Assembly: GCA_037444005.1 (NCBI GenBank)
Contig: JBBING010000078.1
Span: 1-11,082 of the forward strand
Source of the DNA: DATLZC01 sp037444005
GTDB taxonomy: Bacteria > Chloroflexota > Dehalococcoidia > DSTF01 > JACRBR01
Reading direction: 5' to 3'
DNA length: 11,082 bases
Shown: positions 1-7,400 of the stretch, one piece after another
How positions within the stretch are numbered: position 1 is the stretch's first letter
Layout: the number at the start of each line of letters is the position of its first letter
Made by a program: the position numbers and the translations under genes
Notes under the pieces: model-generated
Database searches by the model: none
Told to the model about the DNA's origin: nothing
The model's input: only the letters and a program-made list of their open reading frames with translations

Positions 1-879
1 CTCGGCGCGGGGTGCGCCGGCCGAAGCGAGGAGCGCGCCCCGACGGCGACCCCCTCCGCCGCGGTGACCGCGACCCCCACGCGGGCTCCCAGCGCGACGC
101 CCACGCCGCTTCCGACGCCCTCCCCGACGCCGACGCCCGGCCGCGCGAGGCTCGCTCCGGAGGGCTTCCCCCTTCCCGCCGGCCTTCGCGTGAATTACGT
201 GATCGGCAAGAAGGGAAGCCGGGAGATCGCCGTCGCGGAGGGCCCGACCGTAGCCGAGTACTCCGAACGCGACCAGGTGTCGGACGACCCCGTGACGGCC
301 AACGCCGGCGGATGGAACTGCCGGACGCACGTCGAGTACGAGGGGAAGCCCGCCGCCGACTGGTACGTGCCGGAGGGGACGCCTGTGTATGCCACCATGG
401 ACGGCGAGGCGACGCTCTCCGTCGTCACGGTCGCGAACGCGTTCGACTTCTACGGCGTCCCCCGCGAGCCGTACTACGGCGACCCCGACCGCGCGCGGGC
501 GCCGCTGGACCCTTTCGGCGGGCGTCCGGGCGGCGGAAAAGGGGTCTTCGTGCGCATCGAGAACGAGCGGTACATCGCGAACTACGGGCATCTCTCGCTC
601 GCGAAGACGCTCGAAGCGGTTCCGGAGGGCGCGTTTCTCCACGGCTATGGGCCCGCGTTCGACTACGCCGCCGCGTTCGGCGCGCCCCGCCGGTTCGACG
701 AGTTCGACGCCATCGCCCGCTGGGAGGTCAGGGTAGGCGACGTCGTCGGGTATACGGGCGACACCGGGTACTCGGAGGCGCCGCACCTGCACTACGAGAT
801 CGCCTCGCGTTCGCCCGCGGCGTGGCTCTGTCCCACGCGAGAAGACGGCTTCGCCGACGGGGGCTGGCTCAGCCGGTAG
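1..879 (+). CDS. M23-type zinc metallopeptidase, probable lipoprotein (5' end cut off by window edge)
   Basis: The frame is open from base 1, so the start lies outside the window. The first five codons read L-G-A-G-C, a plausible lipobox tail with Cys at 13-15. A Thr/Pro-rich linker follows to about base 145, as in surface lipoproteins. The GTG at 64 sits inside this linker and is unlikely to be the real start. Counting from that GTG, the catalytic domain shows D99-W-Y-V-P-E-G-T-P-V with H89 upstream, then Y-G-H176, then H241-L-H243-Y-E. These are the zinc and catalytic positions of the M23 (lysostaphin/LytM) family, which cleaves peptidoglycan cross-bridges. The H89 to D99 spacing is wider than the usual H-x3-D, and there are extra segments of about 30 residues before and after Y-G-H, so it is a divergent subfamily. 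It is likely secreted and cell-envelope acting. Substrate and activity are inferred; a non-catalytic LytM-like factor is possible. Confidence 0.8.
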   Translation, partial: LGAGCAGRSEERAPTATPSAAVTATPTRAPSATPTPLPTPSPTPTPGRARLAPEGFPLPAGLRVNYVIGKKGSREIAVAEGPTVAEYSERDQVSDDPVTANAGGWNCRTHVEYEGKPAADWYVPEGTPVYATMDGEATLSVVTVANAFDFYGVPREPYYGDPDRARAPLDPFGGRPGGGKGVFVRIENERYIANYGHLSLAKTLEAVPEGAFLHGYGPAFDYAAAFGAPRRFDEFDAIARWEVRVGDVVGYTGDTGYSEAPHLHYEIASRSPAAWLCPTREDGFADGGWLSR

Positions 880-913
880 CGAACGACGCGGAAGGTCCGA
901 CGCCCCCGTTTCC

Positions 914-943
914 TTGTTCGGGCGGAAGGCGCGCGGCTATGAT
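914..943 (+). promoter_or_regulatory. Probable sigma-70-type promoter for coaE and the AAA+ ATPase
   Basis: A TTGTTC box at 914-919 and a TATGAT box at 938-943 are separated by 18 bases. The -10 matches consensus at 5 of 6 positions, unusual in such GC-rich DNA. Transcription would start near 950, giving a leader of about 40 bases before the coaE ATG at 991. The rest of the gap between the peptidase and coaE shows no other structure. Confidence 0.55.
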
Positions 944-990
944 GAAGCGTCGCCCCGGGAGGTCGCGGGGCGTTGTTGTTCGGAGGGGCG

Positions 991-1599
<609 letters not shown>

Positions 1600-1624
1600 G
1601 GCGGGCCGGGAGGAGTGAGACGCG

Positions 1625-2530
1625 ATGCCGGGGAAGATGGAAGTGCGTCAGCATGCGGGGTACCGTGAGTACGCCATCGAGGAGTACCACTCGGTGGAGG
1701 AGCCGTACTACCTCCCCATCGGGGACGAGGTCGAGCTCTTCACGGCAGCCTTCGAGCAGAAGATCCCCGTGCTGCTCAAGGGCCCGACGGGGTGCGGCAA
1801 GACCCGCTTCGTCGAGTACATGGCCTGGAAGCTCGGGCGGCCGCTGACCATCGTGCGGGACGCCGCGAAGGACGGCGGGACGAGCCAGGCCCACGGCCTG
1901 CCGCTCGTGACCGTCGCCTGCCACGAGGACCTCACGGCGAGCGACCTCGTGGGACGCTACCTGCTGGAGGGCGAATCCACGCGCTGGATCGATGGCCCCC
2001 TCACCCGCGCGGTGAAGGCGGGCGCCATCTGCTACCTCGACGAGGTCGTCGAGGCGCGGAAGGACACCACCGTCCTGATTCATCCGCTGACGGACCACCG
2101 CCGGCTGCTGCCCATCGAGAAGCGGGGGCAGGTGCTGGAAGCGGCGGACGGCTTCATGCTGGTCATCTCGTACAACCCCGGCTACCAGAGCGCGCTGAAG
2201 GACCTCAAGCACTCGACCCGCCAGCGGTTCATCTCCATCGAATTCCACCACCCGCCGCGCGAGTTCGAGGCGCGCATCATCGCCCACGAAAGCGGCGTCG
2301 ACGACGAGACCGCGAACGAACTCGCGAAGCTGGGCGAGAAGGTCCGCAACCTCAAAGAGCACGGCCTCGCCGAGGGCGTGAGCACCCGGCTGCTGGTCTA
2401 CGCCGGGAAGCTCATCAAGAAGGGCATCCCCCCGCGGCGCGCCTGTCAGGTCGCCGTTGTGTGGGCGCTCACCGACGAGGTCGACGTCCAGCGCAGCATC
2501 GAAGAGGTCGTCTCGTCCATCTTCGAGTGA
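1625..2530 (+). CDS. CbbQ/NirQ/NorQ-type MoxR AAA+ ATPase
   Basis: This is the hexameric motor half of a chaperone pair that uses ATP to remodel or activate a client enzyme together with a VWA partner. Known family pairs serve Rubisco (CbbQ/CbbO) and nitric oxide reductase (NorQ/NorD). In the 301-residue product I see Walker A G53-P-T-G-C-G-K59-T60, the family signature V-A-C-H-E-D-L-T-A-S-D-L-V-G-R (97-111) and the W-x-D-G-P-L-T-R-A-V stretch (121-130). Walker B is Y-L-D139-E140, sensor-1 is S-Y-N184-P-G-Y, and arginine-finger candidates lie in S-T-R199-Q-R201. A C-terminal S-T-R-L-L-V-Y-A-G-K-L helix (253-263) is also typical. About 20 extra residues lie between the Walker A helix and the next strand (75-94). 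The start at 1625 follows GGGAGGAG (1608-1615); an ATG four codons later is an alternative. The likely partner is the VWA gene at 4422. The client is unknown, so I give no gene symbol. Confidence 0.92.
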   Translation: MPGKMEVRQHAGYREYAIEEYHSVEEPYYLPIGDEVELFTAAFEQKIPVLLKGPTGCGKTRFVEYMAWKLGRPLTIVRDAAKDGGTSQAHGLPLVTVACHEDLTASDLVGRYLLEGESTRWIDGPLTRAVKAGAICYLDEVVEARKDTTVLIHPLTDHRRLLPIEKRGQVLEAADGFMLVISYNPGYQSALKDLKHSTRQRFISIEFHHPPREFEARIIAHESGVDDETANELAKLGEKVRNLKEHGLAEGVSTRLLVYAGKLIKKGIPPRRACQVAVVWALTDEVDVQRSIEEVVSSIFE

Positions 2531-2537
2531 GCGGCGC

Positions 2538-2566
2538 TTGTCCACGAACGTTCGCGCCAGTACGCT
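2538..2566 (+). promoter_or_regulatory. Weak candidate promoter for the cyclophilin gene
   Basis: TTGTCC (2538-2543) and TACGCT (2561-2566) are spaced by 17 bases in the 75-base gap between the ATPase stop and the cyclophilin GTG. The spacing is ideal but the -10 matches only the key T, A and T positions. Readthrough from the coaE operon is an equally good explanation. Confidence 0.25.
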
Positions 2567-2605
2567 GAGCCGATCGACGCAGCGACAGGGGAGGGAGGCT
2601 CAGGC

Positions 2606-3373
2606 GTGAAGGTCTGGTGGACGCTCGTGGCGACGTTGACGCTGACGGCCGCGCTGGCCGCGGCCTGCGGCGGGGACAACCTCGACGAATCGGTCCCCAA
2701 GCCCACGAACACGCCGAAAGGGGCGCCCACGGCCACGCCCACCGCGACGAACACGCCGCTTCCCACACCGACCGTCGATCCCAACGCGACGCCGACGCCC
2801 GAGCCGACGGCGACACCCGAAGGAGGGGGTACCGTGACCAGCCTCGCCGACTGCAAGAAGACGGGGGAGAAGAGCTTCTCCGCCCCTCCACCGATGATCA
2901 TCGACACCTCGAAGTCGTATACGGCCACCATCAAGATCGCGGGCAAGGGCGACATCGTCGTCGAGCTGTTCGACGACCAGGCCCCGAAGACCGTGAACAA
3001 CTTCGTGTTCCTGGCCTGCAAGGGGTTCTACGATGGCACGACGTTCCACCGGGTGATTCCGGATTTCGTGGCGCAGGGCGGCGACCCGACGGGCACCGGG
3101 CGCGGCGGGCCCGGGTACACCTTCGAGGACGAGTTCGACCCGAACCTCAAGAACGAGCCCGGCACGCTGGCGATGGCGAACCGCGGCCCCAACACCAACG
3201 GGAGCCAGTTCTTTATCAACTACGTCTACAACCAGCACCTCGACGGCAAGCACACCGTCTTCGGGAAGATCGTCCAGGGCATGGACGTGGCGCTGAGCAT
3301 CACCCCGCGCGACCCCGCGACCGCCACGACGCCCGGCGACACGATCGAGGAGATTGTGATCGAGGAGAAGTGA
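2606..3373 (+). CDS. Exported cyclophilin-type peptidyl-prolyl cis-trans isomerase, lipoprotein
   Basis: It catalyses cis-trans isomerisation of Xaa-Pro bonds, probably assisting folding outside the membrane. The 255-residue product starts at GTG 2606 behind a strong GGGAGGGAGG. It has a signal peptide ending in lipobox L-A-A-A-C21, a Thr/Pro-rich linker (about 31-72) and a cyclophilin domain (about 100-255). The active site is well kept: F-H-R149-V-I-P-D-F154-V-A-Q157-G-G-D, then M-A-N-R-G-P-N-T-N-G-S-Q-F-F (190-203) and L-D-G-K-H216-T-V-F-G-K. The position matching Trp121 of human cyclophilin A is His211, so cyclosporin binding is predicted to be weak. The linker matches the one on the peptidase at the left edge. 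No substrate can be read from the sequence, and proximity to the AAA+ gene may be chance. Confidence 0.93.
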   Translation: MKVWWTLVATLTLTAALAAACGGDNLDESVPKPTNTPKGAPTATPTATNTPLPTPTVDPNATPTPEPTATPEGGGTVTSLADCKKTGEKSFSAPPPMIIDTSKSYTATIKIAGKGDIVVELFDDQAPKTVNNFVFLACKGFYDGTTFHRVIPDFVAQGGDPTGTGRGGPGYTFEDEFDPNLKNEPGTLAMANRGPNTNGSQFFINYVYNQHLDGKHTVFGKIVQGMDVALSITPRDPATATTPGDTIEEIVIEEK

Positions 3374-3448
3374 CGGCGGCGCTCGCGTCCCTTTTCGTCG
3401 CCAGCGGGCGCCGGAGGACGACGCCGCAGCGGCAGCGCGTTCCCCAAT

Positions 3449-3476
3449 ACACCTGCCCCGTCACACCTGCCCCGTC
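3449..3476 (+). repeat. Perfect 14-bp tandem duplication
   Basis: ACACCTGCCCCGTC occurs at 3449-3462 and again without a gap at 3463-3476. A degenerate third start (AC then CCCTG) runs into the first hairpin. The two copies are identical, which points to recent slippage or to a defined edge of an inserted element. Confidence 0.85.
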
Positions 3477-3485
3477 ACCCCTGAA

Positions 3486-3505
3486 GGGCAGGCTTCAGCC
3501 TGCCC
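3486..3505. repeat. Perfect hairpin, 9-bp stem
   Basis: GGGCAGGCT (3486-3494) pairs with AGCCTGCCC (3497-3505) around a two-base TC loop, or an 8-bp stem with a TTCA loop. There is no T-tract, so it does not look like an intrinsic terminator. A REP-like extragenic hairpin is the best description. Confidence 0.75.
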
Positions 3506-3527
3506 GGGCGTGCCGGTTCCTTTCGCC

Positions 3528-3580
3528 GGCCACGCTAAAGCGTGGCCTTCATCAGCGTTCGGGGGCATACTGAAGGCCAC
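3528..3580. repeat. Perfect hairpin overlapping a second, competing inverted repeat
   Basis: GGCCACGCT (3528-3536) pairs with AGCGTGGCC (3539-3547) around AA. The right arm overlaps GTGGCCTTCA (3542-3551), which can instead pair perfectly over 10 bases with TGAAGGCCAC (3571-3580), leaving a 19-base loop. The two folds exclude each other. This may be a nested extragenic element or a remnant of repeated insertion; no regulated gene follows closely. Confidence 0.7.
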
Positions 3581-3606
3581 CCGTCGCCCGGGGTCATGCT
3601 GAGCCC

Positions 3607-3626
3607 GCGGCCGCGCTGGCGGCCGC
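3607..3626. repeat. Perfect hairpin, 8-bp GC stem
   Basis: GCGGCCGC (3607-3614) is repeated at 3619-3626. The 8-mer is its own reverse complement, so the copies form a stem around the loop GCTG. Each copy is also individually palindromic. Confidence 0.65.
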
Positions 3627-3662
3627 TCTAAGGTTCGGGCGTGGGTGCGCACGTGACATCAC

Positions 3663-3690
3663 GGAAGGGGTCCGCGTCGGCCCCTTCTTC
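3663..3690 (+). terminator. Terminator-like stem-loop upstream of the metallophosphoesterase
   Basis: GAAGGGG (3664-3670) pairs with CCCCTTC (3681-3687). The stem extends by one T-G wobble and one C-G pair around a six-base loop, and the descending arm runs into CTTCTTCG. The run of T is short and interrupted. It would shield the next operon from readthrough of the cyclophilin transcript. It lies almost 300 bases from the cyclophilin stop, so an independent small transcript is also possible. Confidence 0.45.
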
Positions 3691-3725
3691 GTCGGCGCGA
3701 TTCGCGGGAGGCGCCGGCCCGCTCC

Positions 3726-3731
3726 TATAAT
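3726..3731 (+). promoter_or_regulatory. Perfect -10 box, predicting a leaderless start for the next gene
   Basis: TATAAT at 3726-3731 is a full consensus -10. Seven bases after its last T lies the GTG start at 3738, so transcription would begin at or beside the start codon. No purine-rich ribosome-binding site precedes the GTG. No good -35 box is seen at 16-18 bases; TTCGCG at 3701 with 19-base spacing is the nearest candidate. Confidence 0.65.
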
Positions 3732-3737
3732 GACCGC

Positions 3738-4418
3738 GTGAAGCTGGGCATCGTCGCCGATATCCACTGCAATCACCGCGCCCTCGAGATCGCCCTCGAA
3801 CGGATGGGCCCGGTCGATGAACTGCTGTGCGCCGGCGACGCGGTGTATCAGTTCCGCTTCTCGAACGAAGTCATGCGCCTGCTGCGCGAGCGGAACGCCC
3901 GGTATGTCCTCGGCAACCACGAGGAGACGCTTCTCGGGAAGTGGGGCGTCCACGCTCGCTCGGCGCCGCACGTGGACCCGGGAGCGCTCGCGTACATGAG
4001 CGCGCGCCCGGACCGCATCGAGACGCGGGTCAACGGGAAGCGCCTCCTGATGGTGCACGGCTCGCCTTTCGGCCCGAAGTACGAGTACCTGTACCCCAAC
4101 GGCGACTTCAGCCGGTTCCGCGACCTCGACGTCGACTACGTGATCCTGGGGCACACGCACTTCCAGATGACCGCCCGCGCCGGGAGGACGCTCATCGTCA
4201 ACCCCGGTTCGTGCGGCGAGGCCCGCGACCATCGGAACGGCTTCCTCCTCTCGGCGGCGGTGCTCGACACCGAAACCGATGAGGTGACGTTCATCGAGTT
4301 CCCCGACCCGACCCGCCCGCCGGTCGACCCGGCGGCGGTGCCGGGAGCCGCCCACCGGGAGGCGCACCCCGCGCAGCGGGGCGGGACGCCGCACAACGTC
4401 GCCTGGTGGGACAGGTAG
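3738..4418 (+). CDS. Calcineurin-like metallophosphoesterase (YfcE/MJ0936 type)
   Basis: This is a two-metal phosphoesterase of the small bacterial/archaeal class, which acts on phosphodiesters or phosphomonoesters; the physiological substrate is unknown. All five family blocks are present in the 226-residue product: D8-I-H10, G-D34, G-N60-H61-E, V-H107-G-S and G-H139-T-H141. The N-P-G-S-C-G segment (155-160), common after the GHTH block, is also there. The GTG start is forced, because the D-I-H block begins at residue 8 and the next start codon would remove it. About 35 C-terminal residues after the domain are Pro/Arg-rich and look disordered. The VWA gene begins 3 bases after the stop, so the two are probably translationally coupled. 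A role linked to the AAA+/VWA machine is possible but rests only on position. Confidence 0.9.
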   Translation: MKLGIVADIHCNHRALEIALERMGPVDELLCAGDAVYQFRFSNEVMRLLRERNARYVLGNHEETLLGKWGVHARSAPHVDPGALAYMSARPDRIETRVNGKRLLMVHGSPFGPKYEYLYPNGDFSRFRDLDVDYVILGHTHFQMTARAGRTLIVNPGSCGEARDHRNGFLLSAAVLDTETDEVTFIEFPDPTRPPVDPAAVPGAAHREAHPAQRGGTPHNVAWWDR

Positions 4419-4421
4419 GCG

Positions 4422-7400
4422 ATGGACGCGATCGCGAGGCTGCTCGAAGACGCCGAGATGAAGCTGAGCCGGCACTCGCCGGCGCTCCCGCAGGAGTTCC
4501 GCGTCGCCGCGCGCAGGCTGGTCGGGACCTTGCCCTATGAGGAGCTGCGCACCTGGGCGGACGAAGGCGTCGCGCTGGCGGCGCATTCGCTGCGCTCCTG
4601 GGAGGCCGCGACCGAGTACTTCCAGGCGAGCCCGGAGGTCGTGCGGCTGCTCCCGCCGCCGGCGTTTCTCCGCTGGGTGCACGCCGGCCGCGATCTGGCG
4701 GAGTTCTCGTCCGTGGTCGCGAGCGCCTACTTCCGGGCGAGCCCGCAGGCCCTGCGCTACCTCAACGAACGGCAGATCACCGAGTGGGCGGCGCTGGGGA
4801 TGCGCCTGTACAAGGGGCACTGGAAGTCCATCTCGCTGGCCACGGCCTACTTCAACGTCGGGCCCCGGCTGCTCCCGTCCCTCACCATGGGCGAGCTGGC
4901 CCGGCTGGTGACCCTCGTCGAGCAGGTGGCCGAGCGCTCGTACGAGCTCGCCGTCGCTTGCCTCGAGTCCGCGCCGATGCTCTTCTCGTCGCTGCGGCGG
5001 GAGGACCGGGCGCCGTTCCTCTCGCTGGCCGACGCCATCGCCGAGATGTCGTGGGCCGACGTGCGGCTGCTGTTCGAGCGCACGCCTCACCTGCTGATCC
5101 CGGTGCATCCGCTGCAGCGCGGGCGGCTGCTTGAGCTCGGCGCCACGGTGACCCGGGCCGTCGGGCGGCAGGCGTTCACGCTCATCACGGACGCGCTCTC
5201 GGCCATGGCGCGCGTGCCGCAAGAGACGCACGAGCACCTGTGCTCGATGGCCGAGGAGCTGGCGGTGGGCTCCCCCGTCGCGGCCATGGAGTTCCTGAAG
5301 AGCGCGCCGGAGGTGCTGAGCCGGGTGCGACTGGAGGACCTGGCGAGCTGGCACGCCGCCGGACATCGCATCCTGGAGGCGTCGCGCGAGGGCGGCGAGG
5401 CCTACTTCCGCATGGAGTCGAGCAAGGGCGAGGAGGTGCTGCAGTCGCTCTCGTCGCGGGTCGAGCTCTCGCGGGTGGGCGACGTCCTCCGGCTGTACTG
5501 CAAAGCCCTCACGGGGGCGAACGTCTCGATCCACCCGGTGTCGGAGCTCGCGGAGAAGGGCATCGGCTGGGTGTCGGAGCGTTTGCCCAGCACCGAAGGC
5601 ACGACGGTGTACCTCCCCGAGTACGTCGAGGAGCACCTCGACAAGCGGGACAACTTCAACGTGTACAAGGTGTACGCCACCCATCAGGCGGCGCACCTCG
5701 AGTTCGGCAGCTTCCGCTTCGTCTTCGGAAAGCCGGGCGCGGTGTACCCGGAGGTGAGCTGCGTCGCCCGCGAGGAGGCGCGCCGGCAGGCCGGCGGAGG
5801 CGATGGCCGCGGCGCCGGGCCGCTTACGGACATCGAGCGGTTCTTCGACCTCTTCGAGGACCGTCGGCTGGCGCTGGACCTGTTCACCATCGCTGAGGAC
5901 GCGCGGATCGACTTCCTCGTGCGCAAGGAGTACGGCGGTATCCGCCGGTCGTGGCGGCAGATGCAGGAGGCGGAGCTCGAGCGGCGGCCGGACGCGCGAA
6001 TGCTGCCGCTGCGCCAGGCGCTTCTGGAGAATCTCGTGCGGGCGAGCCTCGACGGCGCGCACCGGATCGTCTGGCCGCGGGCGCTGAGTCACACGCTGGG
6101 CGAGGCGCTGCGCTTGCTGGCGTCGGTGCAGGTCCGCGAGGCGACGGTCGAGGACGCCGCGGAAGCGGCGCTGCGGCTGTACGACCTGGCCATCCGCGTG
6201 CCCAACATTCCGCCTGACCAGCTCGGCGACGTCGAGTGGGAGGCGCTCGATCAAGAGATGCTCGACGTGCTGCTGTCGACGCCGCAGTCGGGCGCCGCCG
6301 ACAGCGAGCTCATGCAGCTCCCCGCAGGCGAGGAGACCGCGTACGAAAGCCCGCAGCAGGTGGACTTCCGCGGCGACTTCAAGCCCGAGATGGTGCAGCT
6401 CCTGATGCGGCTGCGGATGCAGCAGCAGGGGGAGGCGCCGGGCGAGCTTTCGCCCCTCACCGCAGAGCAGCTCAAGGAGCTCCTCGAGAAGAGCGTCGAG
6501 ATCAGCGTGGGGGCCATGGCCGAAGCCGACCTCGCCTCGACCATCGGGCTGTTCCTGTCAAATCTCGAGAAAGAGGCGGGCACGCCGATCCCGGACCAGA
6601 AGATCGACATCCCCGACGGGACGCCGGTCCACGAGGCCGGCGGGGGCGAGGACGAGGGCGCCCTCCAGCGTGAGGTTCAGTACTTCTACTACGACGAGTG
6701 GGACTTCCGGGCGGCGGACTACAAGCCGGCTTGGTGTCGTGTGGTGCAGCGCACGCTCGAGGAGGGCTCGACGGAGTTCTACGAGCGGACGGTGCGCGAG
6801 CACCTCTCGCTGCTGAACCAGACGCGGCGCCAGTTCGAGCTGCTCAAGCCCGAGCTCTTCCGCAAGCTCAAGGCCCAGTACGACGGCGAGGAGTTCGACC
6901 TCGACGCGGTCGTCGAGTACGCCGTCGAGCGCAGGCTCGGGCACAGCTACACCGACAAGGTGTACTGGCGGCGCAACAAGGTCGAGCGGGACGTGGCGGT
7001 GGCGTTCCTGCTGGACATGAGCGCGTCGACGGACGAAGAGATCGAGAAACGGCGGCACCAGTACGCCGACGCCGATGACTTCGACGATGACCCGCGGAAG
7101 TACTTCCAGTGGCTGGCGCAGCGGAAGGCGCAGGCGGCCATCGACCCGCCGAAGCGCATCATCGACCTCGAGAAGGAGAGCACCGTTCTGCTGATCAAGG
7201 CGCTCGAGACCATCGGCGACGCGTACGGCATCTACGGCTTTTCGGGCTACGGCCGCGAAAACGTCGAGTTCTACATCATCAAGGACCTCGACGAACCGTT
7301 CTCGGAGCGCGTCATCCGGCGCATCGACAAGATCGCGCCCATCCGGAGCACCCGCATGGGGCCGGCCATCCGGCACGCCACCACCAAGCTCGAAGCGCAC

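Larger units (their letters stand above)
3374..3737 (+). other. Gene-free intergenic stretch rich in repeats and hairpins
   Basis: These 364 bases separate the cyclophilin gene from the metallophosphoesterase. No reading frame here shows a recognisable domain or a ribosome-binding site. It holds a 14-bp tandem duplication, three or more perfect inverted repeats, a terminator-like stem-loop and the -10 box of the next gene; each is listed separately. The compact, perfectly paired stems resemble REP-type extragenic elements, but repetition elsewhere in the genome cannot be seen from this window. Confidence 0.7.

Noticed and set aside
3449..3626. Possible CRISPR array or attachment site in the repeat-rich gap
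   Set aside because: The direct repeat is only 14 bp, abuts without spacers, and no cas gene, integrase or tRNA end is nearby.
3730..3741. Three-codon mini-ORF (ATG to TGA) whose stop overlaps the GTG of the phosphoesterase
   Set aside because: Its ATG overlaps the -10 box, so it would not be in the transcript made from that promoter.
3594..6254. 886-residue open frame on the minus strand opposite the phosphoesterase and VWA genes
   Set aside because: It is rich in Arg, His, Val and Leu with no domain motifs, and it mirrors two genes with complete catalytic or metal motifs. It stays open only because of GC-biased third positions.
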